Source of the DNA: Kineosporia succinea
Lineage (GTDB): Bacteria; Actinomycetota; Actinomycetes; Actinomycetales; Kineosporiaceae
Direction of reading: 5' to 3'
Assembly: GCF_030811555.1 (NCBI RefSeq)
Contig: NZ_JAUSQZ010000001.1
Coordinates: forward strand, 3,779,241 to 3,843,240
Length of the DNA: 64,000 bases
A model generated the notes under the pieces. It did no database searches and was not told the origin of the DNA. It saw nothing but the letters and a program-made list of their open reading frames with translations. The position numbers were made by a program, and so were the translations under genes. Positions 1-9,896 of this stretch are shown one piece after another (within the stretch, counting starts at the first letter, position 1; every line of letters starts with the position of its first letter).

Positions 1-187
1 CCGCCTCCGGCGCCACGTCGACCGGGCTGATCAGGTAGACGAACGACGTCGCCATCGCCGCGATCCCGCGCAACGGCAGCCGGTACTTGTAGATCACCCA
101 GAGGCCTGCGACCAGCAGCCCGAGCGCGATCAGCACCAGGGCCGCGACGAACCCCCCGACGACCCACAGAGCGGTGTTGTCACCCAT
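1..187 (-). CDS. DUF1232 (YkvA-like) membrane protein, N-terminal part
   Basis: The reading frame runs off the left edge of the window, so only the first 62 codons are seen. It starts at an ATG with GGAAGGGG a few bases upstream. The peptide has a short polar N-terminus, one long hydrophobic segment at about residues 7-30 (WVVGGFVAALVLIALGLL), then a basic stretch and the sequence YLISPVDVAPE. The SPxDhhP-type motif is the hallmark of the DUF1232 family, small membrane-associated proteins of unknown function. The assignment rests on that motif and on the membrane segment; the rest of the protein is missing. Confidence 0.6.
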   Translation of the reverse strand, partial: MGDNTALWVVGGFVAALVLIALGLLVAGLWVIYKYRLPLRGIAAMATSFVYLISPVDVAPEA

Positions 188-341
188 CTCGTGCCCCTTC
201 CCTCGTTGATCCTCATTGTGTGGCAGAACCGGCCCCTGGGCAGATCGACGTTCCCGGAGGGCTCGAGCGTTACGAGAGTGATGCACGATCCGGGCCGGAT
301 AGAGGCGAGTGGGGCAAACGGGTCGGGGATACGGTGCTGAG

Positions 342-1235
342 GTGAATCTTGGTCGTGCCGGCTCAGCCCTCCTTGCCCTGACCCTCTCCCTCGGCCTCGC
401 CGGGTGCGAGGTCACCAACGACGTCGGCGGGTCCACCGTCTCCGGCTCCGACTCGAAGGCCAAGGCCTACAGCGGCCAGTCCGCCACCAAGGTCCTCGAC
501 ACCCTCTCGGTGAAGGGCCGCTCCGCGAACACCGGGTACGACCGCGACCAGTTCGGCACGGCCTGGAAGGACGTCGACCACAACGGCTGCGACACCCGCA
601 ACGACATCCTCAAGCGCGACCTGACCGGCGAGAAGTTCCGCGACGGCACCAAGGAGTGCGTGGTCGTCAGCGGCACCCTGGAGGACCGGTACACCGGCGA
701 GACCATCAAGTTCACCAAGGAGAAGGCCTCGCTGGTGCAGATCGACCACCTGGTCGCGCTGCAGAACGCCTGGGTCACGGGCGCCTCGCAGTGGACCGAG
801 GAGAAGCGCACCGAGCTGGCCAACGACCCGCTGAACCTGATGGCGGCCGACGGCTCGAGCAACTCCTCGAAGGGTGCGGGCGACGCCGCCACCTGGCTGC
901 CGCCGAACAAGGCGTTCCGCTGCGACTACGTGGCCCGGCAGATCGCGGTCAAGGCGAAGTACGGCAACTGGGTCACCAAGGGTGAGAAGTCGGCCATGAG
1001 TGGAGTGCTCGAGGGTTGCCCCGACCAGAAGGTGCCGACCGCCAAGGACGCCGAGAGCAGTGCGGGGGCCGACAGCAGCAGTGGCGACGCGGGGAGCGAC
1101 AATGGGGGAGACGTCGAGACCCCCGGTGCCTTCTGCTCGGACGAGGGCGCGAAGGCCGAGGACTCCGACGGTGACACCCTGACCTGCAGCGTGAAGGGCG
1201 ACGACGACCGCGCCCGCTGGCGTTCGGCGAACTGA
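342..1235 (+). CDS. Secreted HNH nuclease lipoprotein (DUF1524 / GmrSD C-terminal type)
   Basis: An N-terminal hydrophobic stretch ends in the lipobox LAGC, so the product is probably lipidated and exported. The body has the HNH-like core of the DUF1524 family: a DHLVAL segment with the catalytic His, NDPLNL, and then a lysine in SSKGAGDAATW before a WLPP motif. Such proteins are metal-dependent nucleases, and extracellular versions may act in DNA scavenging or defence; that role is inference. A Ser/Gly/Asp-rich linker of about 45 residues precedes a short C-terminal Cys-containing segment (FCSDEG...LTCSV). The start is uncertain: GTG 342 gives a compact signal peptide, while an in-frame GTG at 309 would add 11 residues. 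Confidence 0.75.
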   Translation: MNLGRAGSALLALTLSLGLAGCEVTNDVGGSTVSGSDSKAKAYSGQSATKVLDTLSVKGRSANTGYDRDQFGTAWKDVDHNGCDTRNDILKRDLTGEKFRDGTKECVVVSGTLEDRYTGETIKFTKEKASLVQIDHLVALQNAWVTGASQWTEEKRTELANDPLNLMAADGSSNSSKGAGDAATWLPPNKAFRCDYVARQIAVKAKYGNWVTKGEKSAMSGVLEGCPDQKVPTAKDAESSAGADSSSGDAGSDNGGDVETPGAFCSDEGAKAEDSDGDTLTCSVKGDDDRARWRSAN

Positions 1236-1253
1236 CGCGCACAGCCTTCGCGA

Positions 1254-1272
1254 GTAGGTTAGGCATACCTCA
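1254..1272. promoter_or_regulatory. Predicted DtxR/IdeR iron box
   Basis: The 19 bases read GTAGGTTAGGCATACCTCA and match about 15 of 19 positions of the actinobacterial iron box TTAGGTTAGGCTAACCTAA, including both AGG/CCT arms. The site ends 20 bases before the ATG of the siderophore-interacting protein, where a bound Fe-repressor would block transcription. Iron repression of that gene is therefore likely. Confidence 0.7.
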
Positions 1273-1292
1273 CTTTGGAAGGTGGTACCCCC

Positions 1293-2171
1293 ATGTCCAT
1301 GGCTTCCCGCGTGGCCGACGGCGTTCGCAACCGGGTCGGTGGCCGTGGTGAGGGCCGCGGCGGTGCGTCCCTGGCCGCCACGGTGGCCCGCACCGAGCAG
1401 CTCAGCCCGACCATGGTCCGCGTCGTCTTCACCGGCGACGACCTGGCGAAGTTCGAGATGAACGACTCCACCGACGCCTACGTCAAACTGATCTACCCGC
1501 GTCCGGGGGTGGAGTACCCGCAGCCGCTCGACATGCGCGCCATCCGCAACCAGATGGCGCCCGAACAGTGGCCGCAGAACCGCACGTACACGGTGCGCGC
1601 CTGGGACGCCGAGTCCCACGAGCTCACCGTCGACTTCGTGGTGCACGGCGACGAGGGCCTGGCCGGTCCCTGGGCGCGTGACGCGAAGCCCGGCGACCAG
1701 ATCTGGGTGGCCGGCCCGGGCGGCGGTTACCGTCCCGACCCGTCCGCCGACTGGCACCTGTTCGTCGCCGACGAGAGCGCGCTCCCGGCGGTCGCGGCCG
1801 CCCTCGAGGTGCTGCCCGCCGAGGCGAAGGGCATCGCGCTGATCGAGATCCACGACGCCACCTCGCAGTTCGAGCTCACCGCCCCGGCCGGTGTCGAGAT
1901 CCGCTGGCTGCTCGACACCGACGCCGGCCGGGCTCCCGGCACCGTGCTGATCGAGGCGGTCACCGCCCTCGAGTTCCCCGAGGGGACCGTGCACGCCTTC
2001 GTGCACGGTGAGGCCGCGGCCGTCCGTGACCTGCGCCGGTTCCTCAAGCGCGAGCGCGGCGTGAAGAACACGCAGATGTCGGTCTCCGGTTATTGGCGGG
2101 TCGGCGCCAACGACGAGGAGTGGCGTGCGGTGAAGGGCGACTTCAACCGCACCGCCGACGAAGAGGGCTGA
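1293..2171 (+). CDS. Siderophore-interacting protein (ferric-siderophore reductase)
   Basis: This is a 292-residue flavoprotein of the SIP/ViuB family, which reduces ferric siderophores in the cytoplasm to release iron. The FAD-binding beta-barrel carries the family motif RTYTVRAWD, followed by LTVDFVVHGDEGLAGPWA and the nucleotide-domain signature LFVADESALPA. The C-terminal domain ends with the typical GYWR motif. ATG 1293 is chosen because GGAAGG lies about ten bases upstream; an upstream TTG would overlap that ribosome site. The iron box just upstream supports the function. No siderophore biosynthesis or uptake genes lie nearby. It ends three bases from the convergent GH13 gene. Confidence 0.9.
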   Translation: MSMASRVADGVRNRVGGRGEGRGGASLAATVARTEQLSPTMVRVVFTGDDLAKFEMNDSTDAYVKLIYPRPGVEYPQPLDMRAIRNQMAPEQWPQNRTYTVRAWDAESHELTVDFVVHGDEGLAGPWARDAKPGDQIWVAGPGGGYRPDPSADWHLFVADESALPAVAAALEVLPAEAKGIALIEIHDATSQFELTAPAGVEIRWLLDTDAGRAPGTVLIEAVTALEFPEGTVHAFVHGEAAAVRDLRRFLKRERGVKNTQMSVSGYWRVGANDEEWRAVKGDFNRTADEEG

Positions 2172-2174
2172 GGC

Positions 2175-3809
2175 CTACCGCAGGCGGCGGCTGGACGGTG
2201 AGTCCAGCCGCAGCCAGCGGTAGCCGTAGCGCCCCAGCTCGACCGGGGTCGCGACCGGCCCGGTGCCGTTGCCCAGCAGATCGATCACGGGGTGGTCGAG
2301 TTCCAGCGGCACGCTCACCGGTTCGGGGCCCAGGTTGTGGACGCCGATGAGCGCCGTGTCCTCCCAGGTCACCTTGTGCGCGAACACCTGCGGGTGAGGC
2401 TGTTCGAGGATCTCCAGCTCGCCCCAGCCCAGCTCCGGGCTGCTGCGGTAGCGCGAGATCAGCAGCCGCACGAAGTTCAGCAGCGAGTCCGGGTCGGAGC
2501 GCTGGTCCTCCACGTTCACGGCCTCCGGACCGAACCGGCCGGTGACCACCGGAGCCGCGCACCCGTCGTCCTTGCGTGAGAAGCCGCCCGAGGCCGTCCA
2601 CTGCATCTGGGTGCGCACCGCACTGCGGTCACCGGCGTCCAGGTTCTCGCCCATGCCGATCTCCTCGCCGTAGAACAGCACCGGCGTGCCCGGCAGCGTG
2701 AAGAGCAGGCTGTAGACCATCCGGAGGCGATCGGCGTCGCCGTCGAGCATCGGGGGCAGCCGCCGGATCAGCCCGCGGCCGAACACCTGCATGCGTTCCT
2801 CCGGGCCGAACGCGTCGAACACCTCCTGCCGCTCGTCCTCGCTCAGCTTGTCGAGCGTCAGCTCGTCGTGGTTGCGCACGAACGTGCCCCACTGGCAGCC
2901 GTCGGGCAGGGGCGGCCGGTCGGTCAGGGCCTTGGCCAGCGGCGCCGCGTCCTGCCGGGCCAGCGCCAGGTAGAGGTTCTGCATGGTGATGAAGTCGAAC
3001 TGCAGCGTGAGCTCGCCGCCCTCGGCGCCGCCGAAGAACTCCAGCTGCTGCTCGAACGGCACGTTCACCTCGCCGAGCAGGATCGCGTCACCGGAGCGCC
3101 GGTTCAGGAACGCCCGAAGGTGCCGCACCACCTCGTGCGGATCGGGCAGGGCGCCGGGTGACTCGCCGAGCGGGTCGATGAAGAACGGCACCGCGTCGAC
3201 CCGGAACCCGCTCACCCCGAGGGCCAGCCAGAACCCCACGATGCGCGCGATCTCGTCCCGCACCGCCGGATTGGTGACGTTGAGGTCGGGCTGGTGCCTG
3301 TAGAAGTGGTGCAGGTAGTACTGCCCAGTCTTCTCGTCGAGGGTCCAGACCGAGGTCTCCTGGTCGGGGAACACCGGCTCGGGCTGCTTTCCGGCCGGCG
3401 GCTCGTCGACCCACACGTACCAGTCCCGGTAGGGCGAGTCCTTGCTCTCCCGGGCCGCGACGAACCAGGGGTGCTGGTCGGAGGTGTGGTTGACGACCAG
3501 GTCGACGATCACCCGGATCCCGCGGTCGTGCGCCGTCCGGATCGCCTCGACCAGGTCGCCGTGCGTGCCCAGCCGGGGATCGACGCCGTAGAAGTCGGTG
3601 ATGTCGTAGCCGTCGTCGCGATCCGGGGTGGGGTAGAAGGGCATCAGCCACAGGCAGGTCACGCCCAGCTCGGCCAGGTAGTCGATGCGCTGCGCCAGAC
3701 CGGCCAGGTCACCGGTGCCGTCGTCGTTCCAGTCCAGAAATGTCTCGACGTCGAGGCAGTACATCACCGCTGTTTTCCACCACATGTCCGCCGTGTCCGT
3801 GATCCGCAT
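2175..3809 (-). CDS. GH13 alpha-amylase family protein, trehalose-synthase-like
   Basis: A 544-residue cytoplasmic (beta/alpha)8 glycoside hydrolase. Visible GH13 regions are DLVVNHTS (about 103-110), GFRVDA with nucleophile Asp205, LLGEVN with acid/base Glu247, and VRNHDE with the transition-state Asp315. The opening WWKTAVMYCLDVETF and the GYDITDFYGVDP block resemble trehalose synthase and related alpha-glucosidases, but the protein is shorter than typical TreS and its N-terminus differs, so the substrate is not settled. Actinobacterial relatives are annotated only as alpha-amylase family protein. No strong ribosome site precedes ATG 3809; ATG 3785 is an alternative. No glgE, glgB or maltokinase gene is adjacent. 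Confidence 0.85.
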   Translation of the reverse strand: MRITDTADMWWKTAVMYCLDVETFLDWNDDGTGDLAGLAQRIDYLAELGVTCLWLMPFYPTPDRDDGYDITDFYGVDPRLGTHGDLVEAIRTAHDRGIRVIVDLVVNHTSDQHPWFVAARESKDSPYRDWYVWVDEPPAGKQPEPVFPDQETSVWTLDEKTGQYYLHHFYRHQPDLNVTNPAVRDEIARIVGFWLALGVSGFRVDAVPFFIDPLGESPGALPDPHEVVRHLRAFLNRRSGDAILLGEVNVPFEQQLEFFGGAEGGELTLQFDFITMQNLYLALARQDAAPLAKALTDRPPLPDGCQWGTFVRNHDELTLDKLSEDERQEVFDAFGPEERMQVFGRGLIRRLPPMLDGDADRLRMVYSLLFTLPGTPVLFYGEEIGMGENLDAGDRSAVRTQMQWTASGGFSRKDDGCAAPVVTGRFGPEAVNVEDQRSDPDSLLNFVRLLISRYRSSPELGWGELEILEQPHPQVFAHKVTWEDTALIGVHNLGPEPVSVPLELDHPVIDLLGNGTGPVATPVELGRYGYRWLRLDSPSSRRLR

Positions 3810-3990
3810 GATTGCGATTTATCACTTCTGGGCAACATCCGCGCTTTCACAGGCACACGTCCAGCAGAACTCATTCGCCGGGCGTACTGTTGGCCGTGCG
3901 GTCAATGGAGATACGCGGTGACTGATGATTTGCCATCCGTGCTCTCGGCCCGACCGTGCCGTTGGAGAAGGAGATGGGGGTCAACCCGCG

Positions 3991-4326
3991 ATGGACCCGA
4001 AACACCTGGTGGACGAGGCACTGCGCCGTTTCACCGTCATGCAGCTCGCAGCGAACTCCGGTGACGCTGCCGTGGTCGAGGAGCCGGCCGCCCGTGAACT
4101 CGTGGCCGCTTTCCAGCACCTCGCGAAGCTTGACGGCTGGGCCAAGGTGGCCATCGACCGCCTCGTCGTAGATCCTGAGAATGCCCGGGCGACAGCCGAT
4201 CTCAAGCTGAGCATGGATCATGCCGCGCGTCTGCACCCACAGTTCCTGCGTACGCTCTCGCAGGTCTGCGCGGCGTCGGGCACGGTGCTCGCGCCGCCCG
4301 CGCAGGCGCCGGGGCAGGTGTCCTGA
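3991..4326 (+). CDS. Hypothetical protein, 111 residues
   Basis: A small, mainly helical, mildly acidic protein with no signal peptide or membrane segment (MDPKHLVDEALRRFTVMQLA...). The ATG is preceded by a purine-rich GGAGAAGGAGATGGGGG tract, which supports this start over upstream alternatives. I do not recognise the family. It stands alone, divergent from the GH13 gene and followed by a perfect 36-base palindrome that may end its transcript. A coding call is supported by the ribosome site, actinobacterial codon bias and the stop just before the palindrome. Confidence 0.6.
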   Translation: MDPKHLVDEALRRFTVMQLAANSGDAAVVEEPAARELVAAFQHLAKLDGWAKVAIDRLVVDPENARATADLKLSMDHAARLHPQFLRTLSQVCAASGTVLAPPAQAPGQVS

Positions 4327-4360
4327 CCGGTTCCGGCCGGTCGCGTCGTTCATTTCAAGA

Positions 4361-4396
4361 AAAGCTGTCCGGACACATATGTGTCCGGACAGCTTT
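4361..4396. repeat. Perfect 36-bp palindrome containing two TGTCCGGACA sites
   Basis: The 36 bases are exactly self-complementary (half-site AAAGCTGTCCGGACACAT). The palindrome embeds two copies of TGTCCGGACA whose starts are 16 bases apart (4366 and 4382). It lies 34 bases after the small upstream gene and about 310 before the beta-glucosidase gene. It is followed by CTTTCTTTG, so it could act as a loopless terminator. The repeated decamer suggests a double operator instead, and both roles are possible. Confidence 0.8.
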
Positions 4397-4465
4397 CTTT
4401 GTCGAAAACTTTTCTTCTCCATTCGTGCCGGATGCGGGTGTGCCCGTGCTGAATAGCTGACTATC

Positions 4466-4475
4466 TGTCCGGACA
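4466..4475. promoter_or_regulatory. TGTCCGGACA candidate operator upstream of the beta-glucosidase gene
   Basis: The exact palindromic decamer seen twice in the 36-bp palindrome occurs again here, extended to CTGTCCGGACAG. It lies about 230 bases before the GH1 start, in an unusually AT-rich patch (GAATAGCTGACTATC). The regulator is unknown. Confidence 0.5.
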
Positions 4476-4707
4476 GCATTTCGTTCGGTATTGGGTCACG
4501 CAATGTAGAGGGTCCGTGATCCGTTCGTGTGCATTCCCGCGCACGGTGCGTGTGCGGTTCAGCAGAACAATGGTGGACGTCCGCGAGGGCAGGGTGACCG
4601 GGGAAGTGGTTCCGTCGCGCGGGGTGAGCTTGCATGCTGAGCACGTACCTCGGCGCCCCGGTGCCGGGGTGCGAGCTCGGCACGAGTCCTCGACCCGATG
4701 GAGAGAC

Positions 4708-6138
<1,431 letters not shown>

Positions 6139-6150
6139 ACCGGGTGCAGA

Positions 6151-6187
6151 GGGGCGAGGACGGGCCGGTCCTCGCCCCCTGTTTTTG
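6151..6187 (+). terminator. Intrinsic terminator after the beta-glucosidase gene
   Basis: An 11-bp perfect stem (GGGGCGAGGAC with GTCCTCGCCCC), a six-base loop and a following CTGTTTTTG tract form a standard rho-independent terminator 13 bases after the stop codon. Confidence 0.9.
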
Positions 6188-6246
6188 CTCCGGAGGCGAG
6201 TAAAAAACGAAAGGTGCCGCCGCGTCCGTCATTTGACGTGTCCAGC

Positions 6247-6256
6247 TGTCCGGACA
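6247..6256. promoter_or_regulatory. TGTCCGGACA candidate operator before a small gene
   Basis: An exact copy of the decamer found upstream of the GH1 gene. It lies between the GH1 terminator and the 68-residue protein gene, about 125 bases before that gene's start, so it could regulate that gene. The flanks (AGC ... ACA) differ from the other copies. Confidence 0.45.
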
Positions 6257-6381
6257 ACACAGGGTGAGGGGGAGGTCACATCCCGGAAGGGGTAACACTA
6301 TCGTCGAAGTGACCGTTAATGGAGGTGGCGGCGCGACCGCCGCCCCGCGTCACTCGCGGTGGAACCGACCGAAAGGCAACC

Positions 6382-6588
6382 GTGATCACGAATCTGCGCA
6401 ATCACCTCAATGAGCGACGTATCGTGCGGCAGCGCTCGCGCCGGCTGGCCGAGGAGCTCGCCAGCTACAGCACCCCGGCCGAGCGCCAGGAGCTCGACGC
6501 GATCCTGAGCCGGCACACCGAGGCCGAGATCGCCGAGCTGGAGACGGTTCTCAACCAGCAGGCCGCGGCCCGGGCCGTGCACCTGTAA
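6382..6588 (+). CDS. Small conserved actinobacterial protein, 68 residues
   Basis: A short, highly charged helical protein (MITNLRNHLNERRIVRQRSRRLAEELASYSTPAERQELD...). It has no membrane segment. Similar short proteins with the pattern RRLAEELASYSTPAER...L..IL..H are common in actinobacteria and have no known function; that is from memory. The GTG start follows GAAAGG with a short spacer. It is a single gene with its own terminator, preceded by a TGTCCGGACA site. Confidence 0.65.
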   Translation: MITNLRNHLNERRIVRQRSRRLAEELASYSTPAERQELDAILSRHTEAEIAELETVLNQQAAARAVHL

Positions 6589-6634
6589 CACAACCCCTTG
6601 GCGGCGCGCCGATGACGCAGCGCCCCTGATAATG

Positions 6635-6668
6635 CGGCGACACGAAGACGTGTCGCCGTTGTTGTTTT
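6635..6668 (+). terminator. Intrinsic terminator after the 68-residue gene
   Basis: A 10-bp stem CGGCGACACG/CGTGTCGCCG closes on the tetraloop AAGA and is followed by TTGTTGTTTT. It separates the small gene from the convergent dihydrolipoamide dehydrogenase gene. Confidence 0.9.
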
Positions 6669-6737
6669 GCCCACCGGACGGTGAAAGACCAGCGGCCGAG
6701 ACCCTTTCGGGACCCGGCCGCCTCGGTGCGCGAGAGA

Positions 6738-8138
6738 TCAGAAGTTGATCATGTGCCCGGCCAGGCCGTGCACCGCTTCCTTCACGGCCTCGCTCAGCGT
6801 CGGGTGGGCGTGCACGTTGCGGGAGATCTCGTGCACCGTGAGGTCCCACTGCTGGGCCAGGGTCAGCTCGGGCAGCAGCTCGGTGACCTCGGGGCCGATC
6901 AGGTGGCCGCCGATGAGCTCGCCGTACTTGGCGTCGGCGATCAGCTTCACGAAGCCGACCGGCTCGGCCAGGCCGTGGGCCTTGCCGTTGGCCGTGAACG
7001 GGAACTTGGACACCTTGACGTCGTAACCCTTTTCGCGGGCCTGGGCCTCGGTGTAGCCGAAGCTGGCGACCTGCGGGTTGCAGAACGTGGCGCGCGGGAT
7101 CATCGCGTAGTCGAGCGTCATGGTCTCGGCGCCGGCGATGGTCTCGGCCGCGATGATGCCCTGCGACTCGGCGACGTGGGCGAGCATCAGCTTCGAGGTC
7201 ACGTCACCGATGGCGTAGATGCCCGGGACGTTGGTGCGCAGGTGGTCGTCGACCTCGATGGCACCGCGCTCGGTGAGGGCGACCCCGGTGTTCTCCAGGC
7301 CGTAACCCTTGGTGCGGGCGACGAAACCGATGGCCTGCATGACCTTGTCGGTCTCGAGCACCTGCTGCGTGCCGTCTTTGGTGACGGTGACGCGGACCGG
7401 GCCGGAGCCGTCTTCGATCGAGTCCACGCGGGTGCCGGTGAGGATCTTGATCCCGGCCTTCTTGTACCGCTTGGTGAGCTCGGCGGAGACGTCCGCGTCC
7501 TCGAGGGGGAGGATGCGGTCGAGGAACTCGACGATCGTGACGTCGACGCCGTAGTTGCTGAGCACGTAGGCGAACTCGATGCCGATGGCACCGGCGCCCG
7601 CGATGATGATGCTCTTCGGCAGCTCGGACGTCATGATCTGCTCTTCGTAGGTCACGACCCGCTCGGACAGGGTCGTGCCGGGGAGCAGGCGGGTGGTGGC
7701 ACCCGCGGCGATGATGGCGTTGTCGAAGGTGACCGTGTCCTCGCCACCGTCGTTGAGCTTGACCGTGAGGGTGTGGGCGTCGACGAACGAGCCCCAGCCG
7801 TTCAGCTCGTCGATGCCGTTCTTCTTCATCAGGAAGTGAACGCCCTTGACGCGGCCGTCGGCCACCGAGCGGCTGCGCTGGAACGCGGCCTTGAAGTCGA
7901 AGGTCACCGAACCGTCGATCTGGATGCCGAAGGTCTTGGCCTCGTGCTGCACGGTGTGCGCCAGATCGGCGTTGCGGAGCAGCGCCTTCGAGGGGATGCA
8001 CCCCACGTTGAGGCAGACGCCGCCCCAGTACTTGCTCTCGACGATGGCCACCCGCTTGCCGAGTTGTGCCGCACGGATGGCGGCGACATAGCCGCCGGGG
8101 CCGGCTCCCAGAACGATGACGTCGTAATGACCAGGCAT
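6738..8138 (-). CDS. lpdA: Dihydrolipoyl dehydrogenase (E3)
   Basis: A 466-residue pyridine-nucleotide disulfide oxidoreductase. It reoxidises dihydrolipoamide for 2-oxoacid dehydrogenase complexes and glycine cleavage. The FAD motif [10 protein letters not shown], the redox pair Cys42/Cys47 in [13 protein letters not shown], the NAD-binding [10 protein letters not shown], the second FAD motif YAIGDV and the C-terminal HAHPTLSE with the catalytic His are all present. Two in-frame ATGs six bases apart (8138, 8144) compete; a TAACGT sequence sits eight bases before the inner one. No dehydrogenase E1 or E2 gene is next to it. It is divergent from the protease gene. Confidence 0.92.
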   Translation of the reverse strand: MPGHYDVIVLGAGPGGYVAAIRAAQLGKRVAIVESKYWGGVCLNVGCIPSKALLRNADLAHTVQHEAKTFGIQIDGSVTFDFKAAFQRSRSVADGRVKGVHFLMKKNGIDELNGWGSFVDAHTLTVKLNDGGEDTVTFDNAIIAAGATTRLLPGTTLSERVVTYEEQIMTSELPKSIIIAGAGAIGIEFAYVLSNYGVDVTIVEFLDRILPLEDADVSAELTKRYKKAGIKILTGTRVDSIEDGSGPVRVTVTKDGTQQVLETDKVMQAIGFVARTKGYGLENTGVALTERGAIEVDDHLRTNVPGIYAIGDVTSKLMLAHVAESQGIIAAETIAGAETMTLDYAMIPRATFCNPQVASFGYTEAQAREKGYDVKVSKFPFTANGKAHGLAEPVGFVKLIADAKYGELIGGHLIGPEVTELLPELTLAQQWDLTVHEISRNVHAHPTLSEAVKEAVHGLAGHMINF

Positions 8139-8364
8139 GTCCATACACGTTAGTCGTCGCCGAACGCGACCCGCGCGCAGGTCCAGCGTGTTGCCGGGGC
8201 GTGATCGGGACCACTCGGCGCGCAAAATCTCTGCGCTTTGTGACTGGTGGGTTACTTTGGGGCATCTGGGTCTTGTGATCTTGGCGGACAAATCGGAACA
8301 TAAGGGCTCTTCCGGGCAATCCGGACGTGTTCCCTGACATTCACGTCTCCCGAGAGGATCCACC

Positions 8365-9459
8365 GTGAAACCACGCCGTCTGCTTGTTGGCCTGGCCACT
8401 TCCAGTCTCGTCGCCATTGCGCTCGCCGCACCCGCAACGTCCGCGGGTGCCTCGATCGGCATCGGCAACGTCCCCACTGATGAACTGGTGGCCGTGTCGG
8501 CCGCGCAGAAGGAGTCCGTGAAGCAGGACCAGGCGGCCGACGCCCTGGTCAAGACGCTCGGGAAGGAGAGTGCGGGCGTCTACTACGAGGGCTCGACCCT
8601 CAAGGCCTCGGTGACCACGAAGGCCGCGCTGAAGAAGGCCGAGGCGGCCGGGGCCACCGCGACCGTGGTGAAGAACTCGACGGCGCAGCTGACCTCGGCG
8701 GTGGCCACGCTCGACGAGTCGGTCAAGCTGCCGGGCACGTCGTACGGCATCGACCCGGCGACGAACAAGGTGCTGGTCACGGTGGACAGCACGGTGACCG
8801 GGGCGAAACTGGCCAAGGTGAAGGCCGCGGTGGCGGACCTGGGCTCGAAGGCCACGCTGGAGCAGGTCTCCGGCACCTTCACCAAGAAGATCGCGGGTGG
8901 CCAGGCCATCTACGGCGGTGGGTACCGCTGTTCACTGGGCTTCAACGTGGTGAGCGGCTCGACCTACTACTTCCTGACCGCCGGGCACTGTGGTGAGGTG
9001 GCGAGCACCTGGTACTCGAACTCCGCGCAGACCACGGTGCTCGGGCCGACGGTGAGCTACTCGTTCCCGGGCAACGACTACGCCCTGGTGCGGTACAGCA
9101 GCTCGACGACCGCCCACCCGGGAACGGTCTACACCTACAACGGCTCGCAGGAGATCTCCAGCGCGGGCACGCCGACGGTCGGCCAGACCGTCTACCGCAG
9201 CGGTAGCACCACCGGCGTGCACAGCGGCCGGGTGACCGGGCTCAACACCACCGTCAACTACAGCGACGGCACGTCGGTCTCGCAGGCCATCCGCACCACG
9301 GTCTGCGCCGAGGGTGGCGACAGCGGTGGCTCGCTCTACTCGGGCACCGTGGCCTACGGGCTGACCTCGGGCGGCAGCGGTAACTGCACCTCCGGCGGGA
9401 TCACGTACTTCCAGCCGGTTCCGGAGGCCCTCAGCGCCTACGGGGTGAGCATCTACTGA
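8365..9459 (+). CDS. Secreted streptogrisin-like serine protease with propeptide (S1 family)
   Basis: A 364-residue exported preproprotein. A Sec signal peptide (MKPRRLLVG... to ATSAGA, about 1-29) is followed by an alpha-lytic-type propeptide to about residue 185, then the chymotrypsin-fold domain beginning near [15 protein letters not shown]. The catalytic triad reads His208 (TAGHC), Asp238 (NDYALVRY) and Ser320 ([12 protein letters not shown]). Cysteine pairs suggest disulfides, as in streptogrisins and alpha-lytic protease. The propeptide is expected to act as an intramolecular chaperone and be cleaved off. The GTG start follows GAGAGGA. A strong terminator follows, so the gene is monocistronic. 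Confidence 0.93.
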   Translation: MKPRRLLVGLATSSLVAIALAAPATSAGASIGIGNVPTDELVAVSAAQKESVKQDQAADALVKTLGKESAGVYYEGSTLKASVTTKAALKKAEAAGATATVVKNSTAQLTSAVATLDESVKLPGTSYGIDPATNKVLVTVDSTVTGAKLAKVKAAVADLGSKATLEQVSGTFTKKIAGGQAIYGGGYRCSLGFNVVSGSTYYFLTAGHCGEVASTWYSNSAQTTVLGPTVSYSFPGNDYALVRYSSSTTAHPGTVYTYNGSQEISSAGTPTVGQTVYRSGSTTGVHSGRVTGLNTTVNYSDGTSVSQAIRTTVCAEGGDSGGSLYSGTVAYGLTSGGSGNCTSGGITYFQPVPEALSAYGVSIY

Positions 9460-9489
9460 TGCGCTGAGGCTCTCGAGAAGGGGGCATAC

Positions 9490-9535
9490 GTGAGGACGCC
9501 GGTGAGCCCTGACCGCCGGCGTCCTCACTCTTTTG
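9490..9535 (+). terminator. Intrinsic terminator after the secreted protease gene
   Basis: A 13-bp perfect stem (GTGAGGACGCCGG with CCGGCGTCCTCAC), a 13-base loop and a TCTTTTGT tail. The ACGTGAGGACGCC part recurs in the hairpin at 58634. Confidence 0.9.
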
Positions 9536-9896
9536 TGGTCCCGTCGGTGGCCCCGGCCCGGGGCGGTAACCCTCCCCCTCCTGGCGGGATGCCGTGAAGG
9601 GGGCGGATCGGGCATGATCGGGCTCTGACGCGACCCGGATCCCGGCCGGGCATAGCCTGGCCGCGGAGAAGGGTGGTCCGCGTCGGCTCGTCCCCGCGAC
9701 GGGGGACTGGAAAACTAAGTCACTGGCGACGCAACCGGCACAGGGGTCTCGTGCGTCAGACTCCGGGTTCGCCGGGTGACGACTCGCGGGCCGTAATGAA
9801 TTGATCGGACAAAAGCCACGCGTTCGGGGCGATCCGGTTCAGGTGGATCGCTGCTGTCGCGTACCGTAGTACCCGGTAGAGGGAAGGAGCGTTGCC
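9536..9896. other. Intergenic region with no recognised gene or RNA
   Basis: About 360 bases precede the TTG-started membrane protein. The stretch has several short GC-rich complementary segments and an unusual GGAAAACTAAGTCACTGGC patch near 9708. I could not match it to any riboswitch consensus I know. A long 5' leader is possible but not shown. Confidence 0.3.

Noticed and set aside
363-2006. Minus-strand open frame of 547 codons
   Set aside because: It is antisense to the nuclease and siderophore-interacting genes, has shuffled low-complexity sequence and no ribosome site; it arises from GC-rich codon bias.
9600-9896. Riboswitch (c-di-AMP or other) in the leader
   Set aside because: Some short pairing segments exist, but I could not match any consensus.
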